A stretch of DNA of 64,000 nt from positions 18,313,541 to 18,377,540 of the forward strand of contig CM047814.1 of assembly GCA_026214975.1 (NCBI GenBank), written 5' to 3'. This document shows, piece after piece, positions 21,548 through 34,802 of the stretch. This stretch comes from Gentiana macrophylla (taxonomy: Eukaryota; Streptophyta; Magnoliopsida; Gentianales; Gentianaceae). The translations under genes and the position numbers were made by a program. The notes beneath the pieces are model-generated. The model had not been told where the DNA came from and did no database searches. It saw only the letters and a program-made list of their open reading frames with translations. Within the stretch, counting starts at the first letter, position 1. Each line of letters begins with the position of its first letter.

Positions 21548-23135
21548 ATGAGGTCCGGCCCTAGGGACAACACAAGGAATTCGGCTCCGAACCGCTCCGG
21601 ACCCTCACGCGGGAAAGGTATAGAAGGGACATCAAAACAGTATGAAAACAGAAAGGCCATCCCTAAAAGAATCCCAGGGGTAGAGGAGACCCAGAGGCAA
21701 AGACCCCAGAGGCGAAAGCAACACTGGCTTACGCCGAGTATGTGAAACAGGTGTATTTGACGAATCTGTGCCTGGCCGCATGCGGTCTTCCCCACATAAC
21801 AGCTGACGAGCAGCTCCCTGTCCCATCTGGGTGCGAGGCCGCGGCTCCCCATAAGGATCCGCCAGCCCCTACACACGAATCAACAAGGATTGAAGTAGAA
21901 GGGAGCGAATACTCCTCGGCGGGACAGAAGGGGAAACATATCCCCAAGAACAGCATGGATAGGAGATCGGCTCTAGAAAGGTTGGCCCACCCAGAAAAGA
22001 GAACTTTGCTGCAACGCATGGGTCCTGTCTGCCTCAAAAGAAACGTCATCCCGCGGCGTGAGATCAAAGACCTCTGCGACGCTCGACAGATTCTAAACGA
22101 AAAGAGGACAGAGCAGGACATAGAACCAGTTTATTATGCAGATTCAGAAGACGTCATTCAGAGAAAGTTTGTTCCCATGAAGGATACTGAGCCCAAAAAA
22201 GACGACAGGTTGGAAAGAATGGAAAGGGAAATCTCAGCATTGAAAAAAGCCCAGGGGGACGGAAAACCTGAGCCGACTTAGGGAATTGACGTCCTCTCCG
22301 ATGAGATATTAGATTCTCTACCCTCCAGAAGCGTGCAGTACTCGTAATATGTCTACTACAATGGCGCCACCTGTCCCCTCGAGTGGATTGATGCATTCCA
22401 AAGTCGAACCCTTTGGGCAACCAAGAACAAATCTGCCTGGTGCGTGGCATTCGTAGGAAGTATGCAGGATCGAGCCACGGCCTGGCTCAGAAGCTTACCC
22501 TGCGGTTCGATCAAAAGCTGGGATGAACTAAGGATGAAATTTCTGAAAGAATTTGAGATGTCTGAGCGGTCTAAAAAATCTATCTAGGATCTGTATGAGA
22601 TCCGTCAATGAGATGGAATTCATGAAAGTATATGAACAGACAAAGAACTTGCCCGAAAACGAGGTCCAGAGAGGTTTCCGGAATGGTTTCGCCAAGGGAG
22701 CAATGAAGATGCATTTTGCTATGAATCTTCCTATGAATTTGCACGACCTTATCAACCAGGCCCGCATATTCGGACTGACCGAAGCAACCACCCCACCCTC
22801 GGGAAAAGGAAAAAATCGAAGCGTATCCAGACCCTCGAGGGATGCAAAGAGGGAAGGATCGAGATAGGGAAGTCAAAAAACCATTCAAGTTCGATGAGTC
22901 CGAATTCATCCCCATTAACGCGAGCCTTTCTGAGATATTATACGAAATCCATGACCAGGTGGAGAGGCCGAGACCTTTGAGGTCCGACCCTAAAACAAGG
23001 GATGACACGAGGTAATGCGACTTTCATGAAGATCATGGTCACCTCACCGGTGAATGCATCACCTTGAGTAAAATCGTAGACAAAATGATCAGAGACGGAG
23101 AATTAGACAAGTATAAGAAACATGGTGGAGGAAAC
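21548..23135 (+). pseudogene. Tat element gag
   Basis: The N-terminal charged region starts near 21548 and changes frame near 21720. A 179-codon frame (21742-22281) follows, ending in a coiled-coil-like KKDDRLERMEREISALKKAQ. After a TAG the retrotransposon gag domain is readable (PLEWIDAFQSRTLW, then DRATAWLRSLPCGSIKSWDE), with a stop near 22345 and a frame change near 22555. The C-terminus has a CDFHEDHGHLTGEC knuckle (about 23015-23060), the CxFH-DHGH form typical of Tat gag. At least five lesions make this a pseudogene. Confidence 0.85.
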
Positions 23136-23138
23136 AGA

Positions 23139-23640
23139 AACGATCGGGGACCTCGCAGATATCAAAATAAAATTAAAGTGATCATAGAGGAGTTCCCCAG
23201 CAATCATCTGATCAAGAGTCAAATAAATGCCATCAACGTCAGGGGAAGGGATAAGCCAATTATTTTGCACCCGGATGAACAAGCAATATCATTTACTCGA
23301 AGCAAACTGGTAGGCCCACCCAGGGCAATGGAGCTACCGATTATGGTGCAAGTAGGAATAAATGACTTTGGCGTTAACCGATTCCTTCTATATACGGGGG
23401 CCGTTCGGGATATGATTTAGCTGGAAACTCTAAAACAATTGAAGATTGGAATTTCAAGATTGAAGCCTTATCTGGGAATGTTGGAGGGATTCTCCAACGA
23501 CAAGGTGACAGTCCTGGGTGTCATTGATTTGGACGTGCAGTTAGGCGATCACCCTCCATACAGAAAAGAAAAGATCGACTTCCTGGTCATCGATTTACAC
23601 TCCCATTACACGTCGATTCTGGGGAACCCGTTGTAGAGAA
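23139..23640 (+). pseudogene. Tat element aspartic protease
   Basis: A retropepsin fold is readable from VQVGINDFGVNRFLLYTG to HSHYTSILGNP. The catalytic DTG is YTG here: the Tyr codon TAT at 23391-23393 is one base from GAT. A TAG at 23418-23420 splits the domain in frame. Both changes would abolish processing of gag-pol. Confidence 0.8.
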
Positions 23641-23831
23641 AGTTTCAAATGGTTGTTTCGACCCCCCACCAGAGGGAAAAATTCTACACAGATGATGGAA
23701 TCGGGATGGTCGTCAGCCAACCTCAGACCCTGCTGAACCATGTGACAACAAACCGCAGTGACTATCCTACGAGAGAGATGTATAAGAGGCCTCAGGCCTA
23801 GGCGTCCGAGTCAGCCTCTCAACGGGCTCGC

Positions 23832-24168
23832 GTGGACACTATCGAGGTAACGGAAGCTCGAAACGAGCCGTACCCGTCAATAGAAATCGCTCCCGTCGGG
23901 TCTCAGACAGTCGTTTGCGATACCCTCCAGGTAAGGGACGAATCAGATTTCACCACAGAAGACGAAATGATTGATGTTGCTATAAATGAGAAATATCCTG
24001 GCCAGAAGGTGAATATAGGCGGGCAAATGGAAGAAAAAGAAAGAGAGAAACTGGTGTCGGTGCTCTCACGGACATGAGAGGCGCCCGAAATCACATTACA
24101 TCATCTGAATGTGGATCCTCGCTTCAAACCTATACAACAGAAAGCCCGCCATTTCTCTAAAGAGAAAG
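23832..24168 (+). pseudogene. Tat RT, N-terminal part before the Sirevirus insertion
   Basis: The linker and RT entry motif (LHHLNVDPRFKPIQQKARHF) are present. A TGA follows the ALSRT-like segment at 24075-24077. The frame is broken at 24174 by the inserted Copia element and resumes at 36221. Confidence 0.8.
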
Positions 24169-24173
24169 AAGAG

Positions 24174-25576
24174 TGTTAAGAACATTTTATTATATTTTGA
24201 TGATGGCCATACCAGCTGTCATAGCAAGCCGGAAATAAGTTAGAATTCTCTGTATAAGTCTTTACTTAGAGTCTGACATGTTGTATAAGTTGAGTCAGAC
24301 AAGTATTGTACTAGTTGGTAGGACGGCAAAGCAAAAACCAGATATTCGGCAAAGTAAAGCCAGCCGAGCACCAGCAGAGAAGCAATGAAGACATTATGGT
24401 CTGACTTATAACCAAGGAAGTCTGTGATGACCTTGGATAAGTCTAAGTTATGTTTCAAGTGATGAAACTCAATGTTCAAATATGGTGTACACTGGTCTCA
24501 CCCAAATCAAGGATCAGTAAAGTATGAAGATTCTCCTGAAACTAAAACAAAGAAGAAAACAATGAATCGGCTGAGTAAACTGACTTTCGGCAAAGACAAA
24601 ACAGCGAAGAAAGAACTAACGGCTAAGTCAGAAGGCTCACTCGACCATTCTGAAAACGGCGAAGTAACACTTACCAGATCGGACTTGATATATGTTGAAG
24701 ATCTGTAAGATCATGCATTAAATGCACAATCAATAGAGGATCAATCAAAGACGGATTTTACGCTATACGTTTGAAGAAAGAATCCGATCACCGAAATCAA
24801 GGAGAATGCAATTGGGGAAATCAAGAATAAAATCAGGATTATTCCCTCATTAACATAGCCAACGGACGGAATTTCAAAACCAAGGTTACTCAAGGCTATA
24901 AATAGAAGGCATTGACAGAAAAAGAAAAACAACGATTCAAAAAGAAAGAAACAAGAAACTCTGTCAAATTAGAAAAGCCTTCTCTCTGAACTTACAAGTT
25001 TACATCTAGTGATCAACTCAAATATCAGAGCTACAAAGTCATACACAGAACTGAGATTGATCAAGCAAGTGTGTGAATAACATTCATATCAAATGAAGCA
25101 AAATGAATCGAGGCAATCGAGAAGGAGTTGAATCTGTGATATTTGTTGAAGGATTTTAATCTTAAGGAGAGCAAAAAAAAGGAAGATGAATCATGAAAGT
25201 CATTGCAGTCAAGGAGTGATAGTCTTGTAGATTGTGAAGCTTGGGAAGCCAAGGACAATCATACTATTGTATCTGTGAAAACAATAGTGAATTCCTCCAA
25301 TCATCACAGGAGAAGAGTGGATTAAGGGATTACACCACCCTGAACCACTATAAGCCTTGTATCAATTTAATTTATGTAATTTACTTTACTGCATTTATTT
25401 AATTTGCCTACATCTTAACTTATTCCTGTGATTGTCTAAACTGATTTGAAAACAACATAGTAAGAAGGGACTTATCCGCTGCCCAAAAGCTTTTAAATTA
25501 GAGAAAAGTGTTTGAAACTCCACTATAGTCATTCACCCCCCTCTGACTATAGTTTTACCCTTCTCTGGGACCAACA
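24174..25576 (+). repeat. 5' LTR of the Sirevirus-type element
   Basis: 1403 bp. The TATA box CTATAAATAG is at 24896-24905. The first 900 bp match the 3' LTR at roughly 97 percent by eye. The stretch 25080-25200 carries several small indels relative to the 3' LTR. Confidence 0.95.
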
Positions 25577-25578
25577 AT

Positions 25579-25590
25579 TGGTAGCAGAGC
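25579..25590 (+). other. Primer-binding site of the Sirevirus-type element
   Basis: TGGTAGCAGAGC has one mismatch to the initiator-Met tRNA site, two bases after the LTR. Confidence 0.85.
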
Positions 25591-25712
25591 AGTGTTCCTA
25601 GTATCAGAACCTGTTCAGATCTAATTTTTGGTAACAAGGAGATCACATATATTCAAAGTAGTTTTCAAATTTGAGTCTTCTATACATTTACATTTATATC
25701 TTCATTTGCACT

Positions 25713-27789
25713 GATGGACTCCTCAAACTTCTTGTCAAAAGTACCTGTTTTTAATGTTAATAATTTTGATGAATATAAAATAAGAATGCTATCTCATCTT
25801 GCAAAGAACTCATGAAGAGATCTTTGGATGTAATTAATGATGGACCAATCACAATCACTACCGTGATAGGCACGAGGAGCGAGATCAAGGAAAGGAAATT
25901 GACAAACCTAAAAAGGATTGGACCAAGGATGACAGGAGAAGAGCAAACTGGACTTTGTTGCAAAAGACATGATCTTGAAGACCCTAGATAGCAACATGTT
26001 AATGAGAATCAAAGGCGCAAAACAAACAAAGGAGATGTGGGACAAGCTATCATTGATAAATGAAGGATCTCAAGCGATTATAGAAAACAAACTATCTCTG
26101 TTAAAATGAAGTTTGAAAACTTCAAAATGAAGACTGGTGAATCCATAGATCAAATGGACAATGATTCTCAAGCATCATCGATGAATCGCAATAGCTTGGA
26201 CACACATACCCCAAAAAGAAGTATGCTTGAAGGTCTTGAGAGGACTACGAAAGATGGAAGATCATAACATCTCGTAATCGGAGGAACAACAAATCTTGCA
26301 AGCACCGACACTCGACAACGATGTCCCAATTAAAAGCTCATGAATTCGAATTAAACGGTGAAGATGGTGCTCCGGCAGAGACACAAAAACTCACTGCACT
26401 GGTTGCACCCTAGCAACTTTGCCGAGTATATCAGCAAAGAAACACATGAACTTAAAGAACCGGTAGCTTTTTTGGTCAAACGCTTTGACAGGTTTAGCAA
26501 AAAGAAGCCCTTCAAAGGAAATTCATCTTCAAACAAGAGGTCAAGCTCAAACAGAGACATGAAGAAGAAAGATGATGAATACAGATGCTTCAACTGCAAC
26601 AAGAAAGGTCACTTCAAGGCAGATTGTCCTGAAGAAAATGACAAAGATGATGAGAAGAAGAAATACAAAGCATTTGAAAAGAGAAAAAGCAAGAAGGCAC
26701 TCAAGGCAGAATCCAGCAGTGAGAAGAATGAAGAATCATCTGATAATGATTCAGATGATAGTGATGAAGAAGACAGCTCAGAAAAAGAGAAAGCATGCAT
26801 ATGCCTCATGACCAAAGAATTGGATGAAGATGATAGTTCAGACACTGAAGAAACAAGCCTATGTCTAATGGCTAAAGAATCAAATGAATCCGAGGTATCA
26901 TCTAGATCTTACTCTTCATCTAATGCATCCTCATCTGACACTGCACAATCTTCTACTCTCCCATTAGATACAGCAGAACTGGTCCAAAATCTCATGACTA
27001 AATTTGATGAAATTGAAAAGAATCATGAAATTCTGGAAAAGGAATGCAAGGATCTAAGAAAAGAAAATAAGAGATTGAAGAAAGAACTAGATAAAACAAA
27101 AGCTGAATTAAGCGGTAAGGAGACACGCTTAAATGATCAACAAAAGCGAGATGATCATGCATCCATTATTGACAGATCGATTAAGAAAATCTCTCACCAA
27201 GATAAAGGTAAATCTTGCACCACTAAAGGCACGACTTACAAACCCTCAAAAGGTTTGGATCCAGATCGTCTTGGCTACAATGATCGAGGATGAAAGTAGG
27301 AATAATAGTCAACACAATTCTAAATTCAGGACCACTAATGGACCAAGATTTAGAAAGGGGCAGACCATAGCTCCAACAGATCGTCCTATTCCGGTGAAGT
27401 GAAAACCCAATGCAGTGAAACAGCAGACTAAATCCTCATTCCAGTCAAACAAGAACAATAGCCATCTGAAAGGTAAAGGCAGACTTTATCCTTCAGAGGA
27501 TGACTGGAATGTTGCACCTCCAAAATACAAGAAGAAACCATTCCACAAAGTACATCATGTGTTTAAGAAAAACCAATCTGTTCCTAGACACATGATGCAA
27601 GAAAGGTTTCCTACTGCATATTGGAAAGTGAAGAAGGATGTAAATGCACCAAAAGGTGGAGAAAAGTATCAGAATACCTTCAGCAAGAATATTAGAAGCT
27701 ATTCTGCCATGCCTTATACATATGAAGTTGATGACTTCAATTATCCAAAAGAAGACCTTTTGGATACACACTTGGTATGGGAGGCATGA
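25713..27789 (+). pseudogene. Sirevirus gag
   Basis: The ATG at 25713 opens MDSSNFLSKVPVFNVNNFDE, a typical start. The frame breaks near 25815 and again repeatedly to 26360. The 311-codon frame 26358-27293 holds the CCHC knuckle CFNCNKKGHFKADC (26585-26626). It is followed by a long acidic, serine-rich tract and then a charged coiled coil (about residues 215-260). Two more frames (27133-27402, 27415-27789) continue the basic C-terminal tail. A long gag with an acidic Ser-rich tract and coiled coil is usual for Sireviruses. Non-functional as it stands. Confidence 0.8.
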
Positions 27790-27839
27790 TTGTTGCGCAG
27801 TATGGACCCAAACGGTGTTGGGTACCTAAACTTAATTGT

Positions 27840-30800
27840 CTGCATTTTGTAGGATGTCCGGTACATAGGCGGTGGATGTTCAGGTACATGACAGAAACAA
27901 GAAATGGCTCATGACTTCAAGGCTTTTGATGGACCCAAAGTAACATTTGGAGGCAAAGAAAACCCTGGCAAGATTAAGGGGAAGGCATAATACTCAAGAA
28001 CAATTTGAAGATTCAAAATGTGGCATATGTCAAGGGACTAAATTTCAATGATGAGCATCATCGGTTTGTGACAAAGACTACAATGTGCACTTCAACAAAG
28101 AAGGATGCAAAGTGATTCACAGCCAAACCAACACAGTAGTTCTTGCAGGTAGAAGACAAGACAACATGTATGTTGTAGACTGGAAAAATGACCAAGGCGT
28201 AAACATGTCTCTTTGGTGAAAAACAAACAATCTACAAGCTGGATTTGGCACAGAAGATTAAATCATCTGAATTTCAAGACCATCAACAAACTATCAAAGA
28301 ACAAGTTAGTTGAAGGGTTGCCAGAGATCACATTCAAGAAAGAAAGTTTATGTGATGCATGTCAGAAAGGAAAACAGATCAAAAGTTCATTCAAGTCAAA
28401 GCCTTATCAATCTACAACAAGAATTCTACATACATTACACATGGACTGTTTGGACCCAGCCACACCGAGAAGTGTGAGTGGTAAGAAATACACCCTTGTA
28501 GTGGTGGATGACTTCTCAAAGTACACTGGACCATTTTCATGAACAAGAAGAAAGAGACACTCAAAAAGCGCCAGATTTTCTTTGAGAAGACTCCAAAATG
28601 AGAAAGAACTAAAGATCATAAAGATCGAGATCAGGATGAGGCAATTGAATTTCTAAATGAAATCATCGAACCTCTTTGTGAAGAAAATGGAGTATTACAT
28701 CAACTATCTGCAGCAGCACTCCACAACAAAATGGTGTAGCAGAGAGAAAAGCAGAACTCTCAAAGAAGATTAGAACAATGATTCTTTGAAGCATGCTTGC
28801 CAAAGAGATTTTGGGTCAAGCAACAAAACACAAACATGTCATACACAAAACAGATCAATCATCAACAAACATCATGGAAAGAGTCCATATGAAATATGGA
28901 ATGGTAGAAAACCCAAAATCTCATATTTTCATATGTTTGGATCAAAATGTTTTGCCTTAAAACAGAACCATTTGCATACCTTTGATGAGAAGGTCGATGA
29001 AGCAATCTTCATGGGATACTCGGACACCAAACAAAGCATTCAGAGTACTCAATAAAAGAACATTGGTGATTGAAGAATCAGTACATGTGGTTTTTGATGA
29101 ACCAAATACCAATGGTGAAGATCTTCAAGACCAAGAAGAGAAAGCAGCACAGAAGGAAATCTATACAAATGCAACCATACCAGCTACTATCCTGAATCAT
29201 CACTTTGAAAATCAAGAGGAGCCCAGATTAATACAATGGAAGAAGTACTGAAGTTGAAGTTCATGCTCAGCATGAAGGTATGGAAGCACCAAGTGAAGAA
29301 CAACTTCAACCAGATCTATATTGGCTAAGAGACCATCCTGAAGAACAAGTGATTGGAGATATTCACATAGGAGTTAGAACCAGAAGACAACTGGAGCACA
29401 TGCTAACTTGCTTTCTATCACAAATGGAACCCAAGACCATAGATGATGAAATCCAAGATGCAGATTGGATCACAGCCATGCAAGAAGAACTAAATGAATT
29501 TAAAAGAAATGAAGTCTAGGAACTTGTTGATGAGACCGAGATATGGCCAACATCATTGGTGCAAAATGGGTGTTCAGAACAAGATGGATGAGCAAAGGCT
29601 GTTGTCAGAAACAAAGCAAGGCTAGTTGCAAAAGGCTATTCTCAAGCGTAAGGAATAGATTATGATGAAACATTTGCACCAAAGAGCAAGATTGGAAGCA
29701 ATCGGACTCTTTCTAGCTTTTGTCGCATACAAAGACTTCAAAGTCTATCAAATGGATGTCAAAAGTGCATTTTAAATGGACTTTTGGAAGAAGAAGTTTA
29801 TGTAGAACAACCTCCAGGATTTCAAATCAAAGGAAAAGAAGACAAAGTATACAAACTCAAGAAGGCCCTATATGGCCTCAAGAGCACCAAGAGCACTGGT
29901 ATGAAACACTATCACAATTTCTGATCAAGAATGGATTCAACAAGGGAACTATTGACAAAACTCTATTCAAACTAGAGGAAGGAGCAAGCACATTGCTAGT
30001 ACAAATCTATGTTGATGATATAATCTTTGGATCAGAGGATGAAAAGCTGTGTGAGAAATTTGCAAACCTGATGAAGAGCAAATTTCATATGAGCATGATG
30101 GGAGAATTAAACTATTTCCTTGGCCTTCAAGTAAAGCAAGTGAAGGATGGCATTTTCATTAGTCAAGCCAAGTACACAAGAGATTTGATACACAAGTATG
30201 GGATGGATACAAGTGGCACAGCAGACACACCAATGTGTGCCAGAGTCATACTTGGGAAAGATGAAGCAGGAAAGGATGTTGATCAGAAAATGTATAGAGG
30301 AATCATTGGATCCTTATTATACTTAACTGCAAGTAGACCTGATATAGCATTTGCAGTAGGAGTGTGTGCAAGATTTCAAGCTCAACCAAAAGAATCACAT
30401 CTACTAGCAGCCAAAAGGATAATCAAATACTTGAAAAACACTATAAATGTTGGAATTTGGTATCTAAAAGATGGAGGATTTAAATTGATATCATATTCAG
30501 ACTCTGACTATGCTGGATGCAAAATAGATAGAAAAAACACCTCTAGAACATGTCAAATGCTCGGAACCAGACTAGTCTCTTGGTTCAGCAAAAAAGCAAA
30601 ACTCCATATCTACATCAACAGCTGAAGCATAATACATAGCAGCAGGTAGCTGTTGTGCTCAAGTACTTTGGATAAGACAACAGCTAAGGGACTATGGAAT
30701 GGAAGAGACAACAATCCCAATAATGTGTGATAACACAAGTGCAATATCTATTACTGAAAATCCAGTATTGCATTCAAGAACAAAGCACATTGATGTGAGA

Positions 30801-30953
30801 CACCATTTTATCAGAGACCATGTTGAAAAGGGGGATGTCATCCTAAAATACATACCTACTGAAGATCAATTGGCTGACATCTTCACTAAACCACTCAGTT
30901 ATGAAAGATTCAGTATGTTGAGAACTGAGTTAGGAATGATTGAAATTGACTAA
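27840..30953 (+). pseudogene. Sirevirus pol (protease to RNase H)
   Basis: The protease active-site segment is degraded near 27860-27890. GAG-pre-integrase WIWHRRLNHLNFKTINKLS is near 28240 and its zinc partner CDACQKGKQ near 28350. The integrase entry HMDCLDPATPRSVSGKKYT is near 28440, after which the core is scrambled by indels to about 28790. The RT is open from 29720: YVDD at 30008-30019, then GELNYFLGLQVKQVKDGIFI and SRPDIAFAVGVCARFQA. The RNase H continues in another frame from 30699 (MCDNTSAISITENP) to the natural stop at 30951-30953. A frame change and a stop separate the two near 30620. Confidence 0.85.
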
Positions 30954-31567
30954 GTATCAAGGAGCGGCCAACTGGAGTAATCGGCTAAGTAACTTCATCA
31001 ACTGGTACAACCTTTGCCATTATAGGTGTAACGGGTAAGGCACTGGTATCCAGTGAAGGCAACTTAACTGATTGTTAGGAACAGTTAAATGGAGCAGCTC
31101 AGTGAAAAACTCATTTGATCGGCTAAGTGACCAGCCAAGGCACTTCACCGAAATAAAGACTTGGATAAATTAAAAGTGTGAACAAAATCAATTCTGACTA
31201 CACGTGGAGAATAAGGCAATTATGGAGGATTATTCTGTTAAAGATTACACACGTGGAAATCATCGTGGAGGTAATTGTATTATTTTTTGAATTATTAACT
31301 CCTCGATTCCCGGGCTCTATCATTACTTACCTCAAACCACTCCCCCATTCCACTCGAATATCGCAACTTACATACACAAAATCACGCCATTATGTCACAA
31401 AATCCTTCCATATTCAAACCACGTTCACACTACCCAAATCACACTATATAAACCAGACTCAAAGATTTTCAGAAATCTTTACGCTCTCTTGCAAAATACA
31501 AACCCTACTTTTGTTTTTCTCTATTGCAAACTCAAATTCACTTTCAAACCTCCTCTCTTCTTCAACA

Positions 31568-34500
31568 ATGGCCTCATCTTCCTCAAACACCCAAGCTGGG
31601 TATGAAAAATCAATTGCCACCGGCTCATTCTTCCAAGCAGAACACTACCTGAAACTGTGCGGAAATGACGAGCATGCCAAACGGTTGGCAGCAGGCTGTG
31701 AAAATCTAAAACTATCAACCTTTCTCAATCCTCCAATAACCGAGGTATGTTATGAAAATCTCATATCCTTCTGGAAATCTGCACAATATGTATCTGGGCT
31801 CCTAGCTGAAGAAGGTGACGAGTGGGAAGCGGACAAGATGTTGCATCAGTCAACGGCAAAGAAGTGGTGATCACAGAAAAGGTAATTCGAAAACATCTCA
31901 AACTTTCAAATAAAGGTCAAGCAAAAGTAACATTGGTATCACAAAACTTGGATGATTTCTGGACAACTATCGCCAAAACGGCAAACCCAGGATCTACAAA
32001 AGTCAACTGTCTGAGATCTGCATTGAAGAAACCATTCAATGAATTTAGTGCCCTAATTGGCAAAACCATTGAAGGAAAGTTGGGCGCAAATAATGCCATG
32101 ACAGAAACTAGAATGCGGCTAATGGGAATCATTTACAACAATTTTCAATTCAATTGGGCAAAATACTTCTTCTTACAAATCAAAGAGCAAATCCAAGGGG
32201 AAGTAAAAGCAGAAAAGAAGGGGATAAAAGAGGGAAAGACAAAGAAAGGCCAATTCTGGGTGAAAAAGTCATATGGGATTCAGTTACACTATCTAATGCA
32301 ATGTCTTAACGTACCTCCTGTTCAACTCCACAAACTACATGAATCCAAAGTCATGTTTACCTATCTTAAACAACAAAAGAAGACAGGAGACGGAAAAAGG
32401 AAGAAATCCAAACAAACCACTACCAGTCAAAGAAAGAAGCAAAAGTTGTGGTGAAACTGGACACGACATGGACTTTGGAAAATTAATTGATGAAGATGAA
32501 GAGGCAGATGAGTCTGAGACTGAGATGGAGCAACAGGAAGAAGAGAATGACAGTGAGGATGAGCAACATCCTAATAGGGAAGACACTGGAGATGATGAGG
32601 CATCTCCAGAAGAAAGTCAGACACACTTGTGCGCAAGCGATATAGATCATCGAATTGCAGTTATCTTGAGTGGAAGGAGGGGATTCGAGAAAACAACTTC
32701 AAGACTCGGACCACATGCTGCTTTGAAGAAGCATGGCTATTTAATTTTCCGGGAATCACAACTCGGTAGGTGTACTTGATGAATCGCCCTATGGGACTTG
32801 GTTGATGCGACCAAGTCAAAGCGCCCCAGCCTGCGGGAGACAGAGTGATGACTCGATGATGATGATCATGATGATGATGATGATAAAGATGGTGACTTTG
32901 ACAAAGACAGAGAAGAAGATGCTCCTGCACCAGATGCACTTGATGATACAACTCTTCTCGGTACATTCTTGAAACCACAAACATCAAACAAGTCCTCAAC
33001 TCCCGCAAAGACTGACCACTCAACCATCGATTGTGGAATGTTCCGGTGACAAAGACACACATTGTGGACTTTGGTTCATTGCCGCCACGCTGATCAAAGC
33101 AACCCCCGGCACAGAGATAGGGGAACTACAGCTCAAGCAACTCCAGCATATACTTCTACCCAAATTCTTGACGACTTGGAAACTGGAGCAGATGTCACTC
33201 AACATCAAGACAAGGGACATCAAACAGAACCAGAACCAGCTGACACAAGGCACAAACTCTCTCAGCTGGCAACTGACATTACAAATGAAACTTTTGAGAA
33301 ATCAGCAGACCTGCTGGCTGAAGAATTGGAACAACAAGCCATGTATCTCAGATCCATGACTTCAGCATTTAATGACAAAAGTTCCTCCATTGAAAACAAG
33401 TTTCAGGCCATTGCAGAATACATTGATGCACAAAATGTTGTTGTTCAACAACAAGGAAATCTGATGAAGCAACTCAACATCAATATCACTAACAGTCTTG
33501 CAGGCCTCAGGCAACACATTTCCCAAGAAAACGAATCGATGGCAGTAGCCTTTGGCACTAAATTTTGTAGTATGAATGAGAAACTGAACGATCATCACCA
33601 CAGATTCACATCTATTGAATCAAAGCTTGACTCTCTGATCGGCACGGCATAGGCCACAAATAGCATCTTACTCCAGCAAAGGGATGATGCTGCCAAAAAG
33701 GGGGGAAAATCGGGATAAGCCTGAACTTGAAGGATCAACAATCAGACCCCCAAATTTTACTGAAGAACAACTGAGAGCAAGAGACAGAGAAATAAGAATC
33801 AGAAATGAACCAGAAGAACATCAAAGAAGAATCAGAGAAGAAAAAGAAAAGGCCCTAAAGGAACCCTGCATTGGATTTCCTCATCCTATACAAAGAAGAG
33901 ATGATGATAGAGACAGATCCGGCAGACATCAAAGGCCTGGATCTAGTCAGCAAAGAGGATCAGCTAGTCAACACAAATTCAACACCAGAGGAAACACCGG
34001 CAGAGGCAGCAGCAGGTCCAGATATACTGGGGAACACAGAACTTACACTGGTCACCAAAGCTAGGCAGAATATGATGCAGATGTACTGGACCATGTAAGA
34101 GATTTTTTCAGAGTACAGGAAGGGCTCTATCCTCACTCCTCACAAGATGAAGCTTGGGCTGATTGGCTAAACTATCAGGATGAAAGGATGAGAACTGATA
34201 TGGCCAAACTCTACAATGAAGTCAAAAGGGAGTTTGCACATCTCAAACAAACCAACAACAAACCAAGCTCAGCCATACCATTATCAGCAAAAGGACCAGA
34301 AGACTTGCCAGCTGAACAACAAGAAGAATTCAAATACATGGCAAAATTCTTCAATCCCATGGGAAGAGTGGAGAAACAGGAGCAGTGGAGTCTCTACAAA
34401 AGCCTCAAGTTTGCAGATACACATATTGCTGAGGCTAGAGAAAGACTTGAAAAATATTTTGGAGAACCTAAGGCAAATGAGACCATGCCTGATTTCAACA

Positions 34501-34652
34501 GACTTTTTGCCAAAAGAGTTTTTCAGGTGTATCTCGAATACATGACTTTGGCCTACTGGAAGTGGAAGTTTCCAGAAATTGATTGGAAAGACATTGAAGA
34601 GGTTCAGACTACAAAGTTCAAGAGGTACAAGGCTGAATTAAGCAAAATATAG
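31568..34652 (+). pseudogene. Extra (envelope-position) ORF of the Sirevirus element
   Basis: The ATG at 31568 opens a Ser-rich N-terminus followed by YLKLCGNDEHAKRLAAGCEN and ENLISFWKSAQYV. After a frameshift near 31840, VNGKEVVITEKVIRKHLKLS and FNEFSALIGKTIEGKLG follow, then FNWAKYFFLQIKEQ. This resembles the extra ORF found after pol in many plant Sireviruses. A long acidic tract (32480-32620), further frame changes and a lysine/glutamine-rich C-terminus (34188-34652) follow, ending 150 bp before the 3' LTR. I see no clear membrane segment or signal peptide, so envelope is a positional label only. Confidence 0.65.
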
Positions 34653-34789
34653 TCTGTAATATTTGAATAAAGTTTTAGAACCTATTGCCCTTTGATGGAT
34701 GAATAAAACTTTTGAATTTGTGCTCTGTTGTTTATTATGAAAAATTTTGATTACTTATGTTCAGGCTTATGAGGGTTTTGGCATCATCA

Positions 34790-34801
34790 AAAAGGGGGAA
34801 A
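34790..34801 (+). other. Polypurine tract of the Sirevirus-type element
   Basis: AAAAAGGGGGAA lies one base before the 3' LTR TG. It matches the AAAGGGGGA signature known from Sireviruses. Confidence 0.9.
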
Positions 34802-34802
34802 T

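Noticed and set aside
21729..22121. 130-codon minus-strand ORF
   Set aside because: It is a shadow of Tat gag on the plus strand.
24240..24479. 79-codon minus-strand ORF, identical peptide at 34869-35108
   Set aside because: Both lie in the LTRs of the Sirevirus-type element. Identity comes from LTR duplication, not from a conserved gene.
31568..34652. True retroviral envelope gene
   Set aside because: The position matches, but I see no signal peptide, transmembrane helix or cleavage motif in the readable frames.
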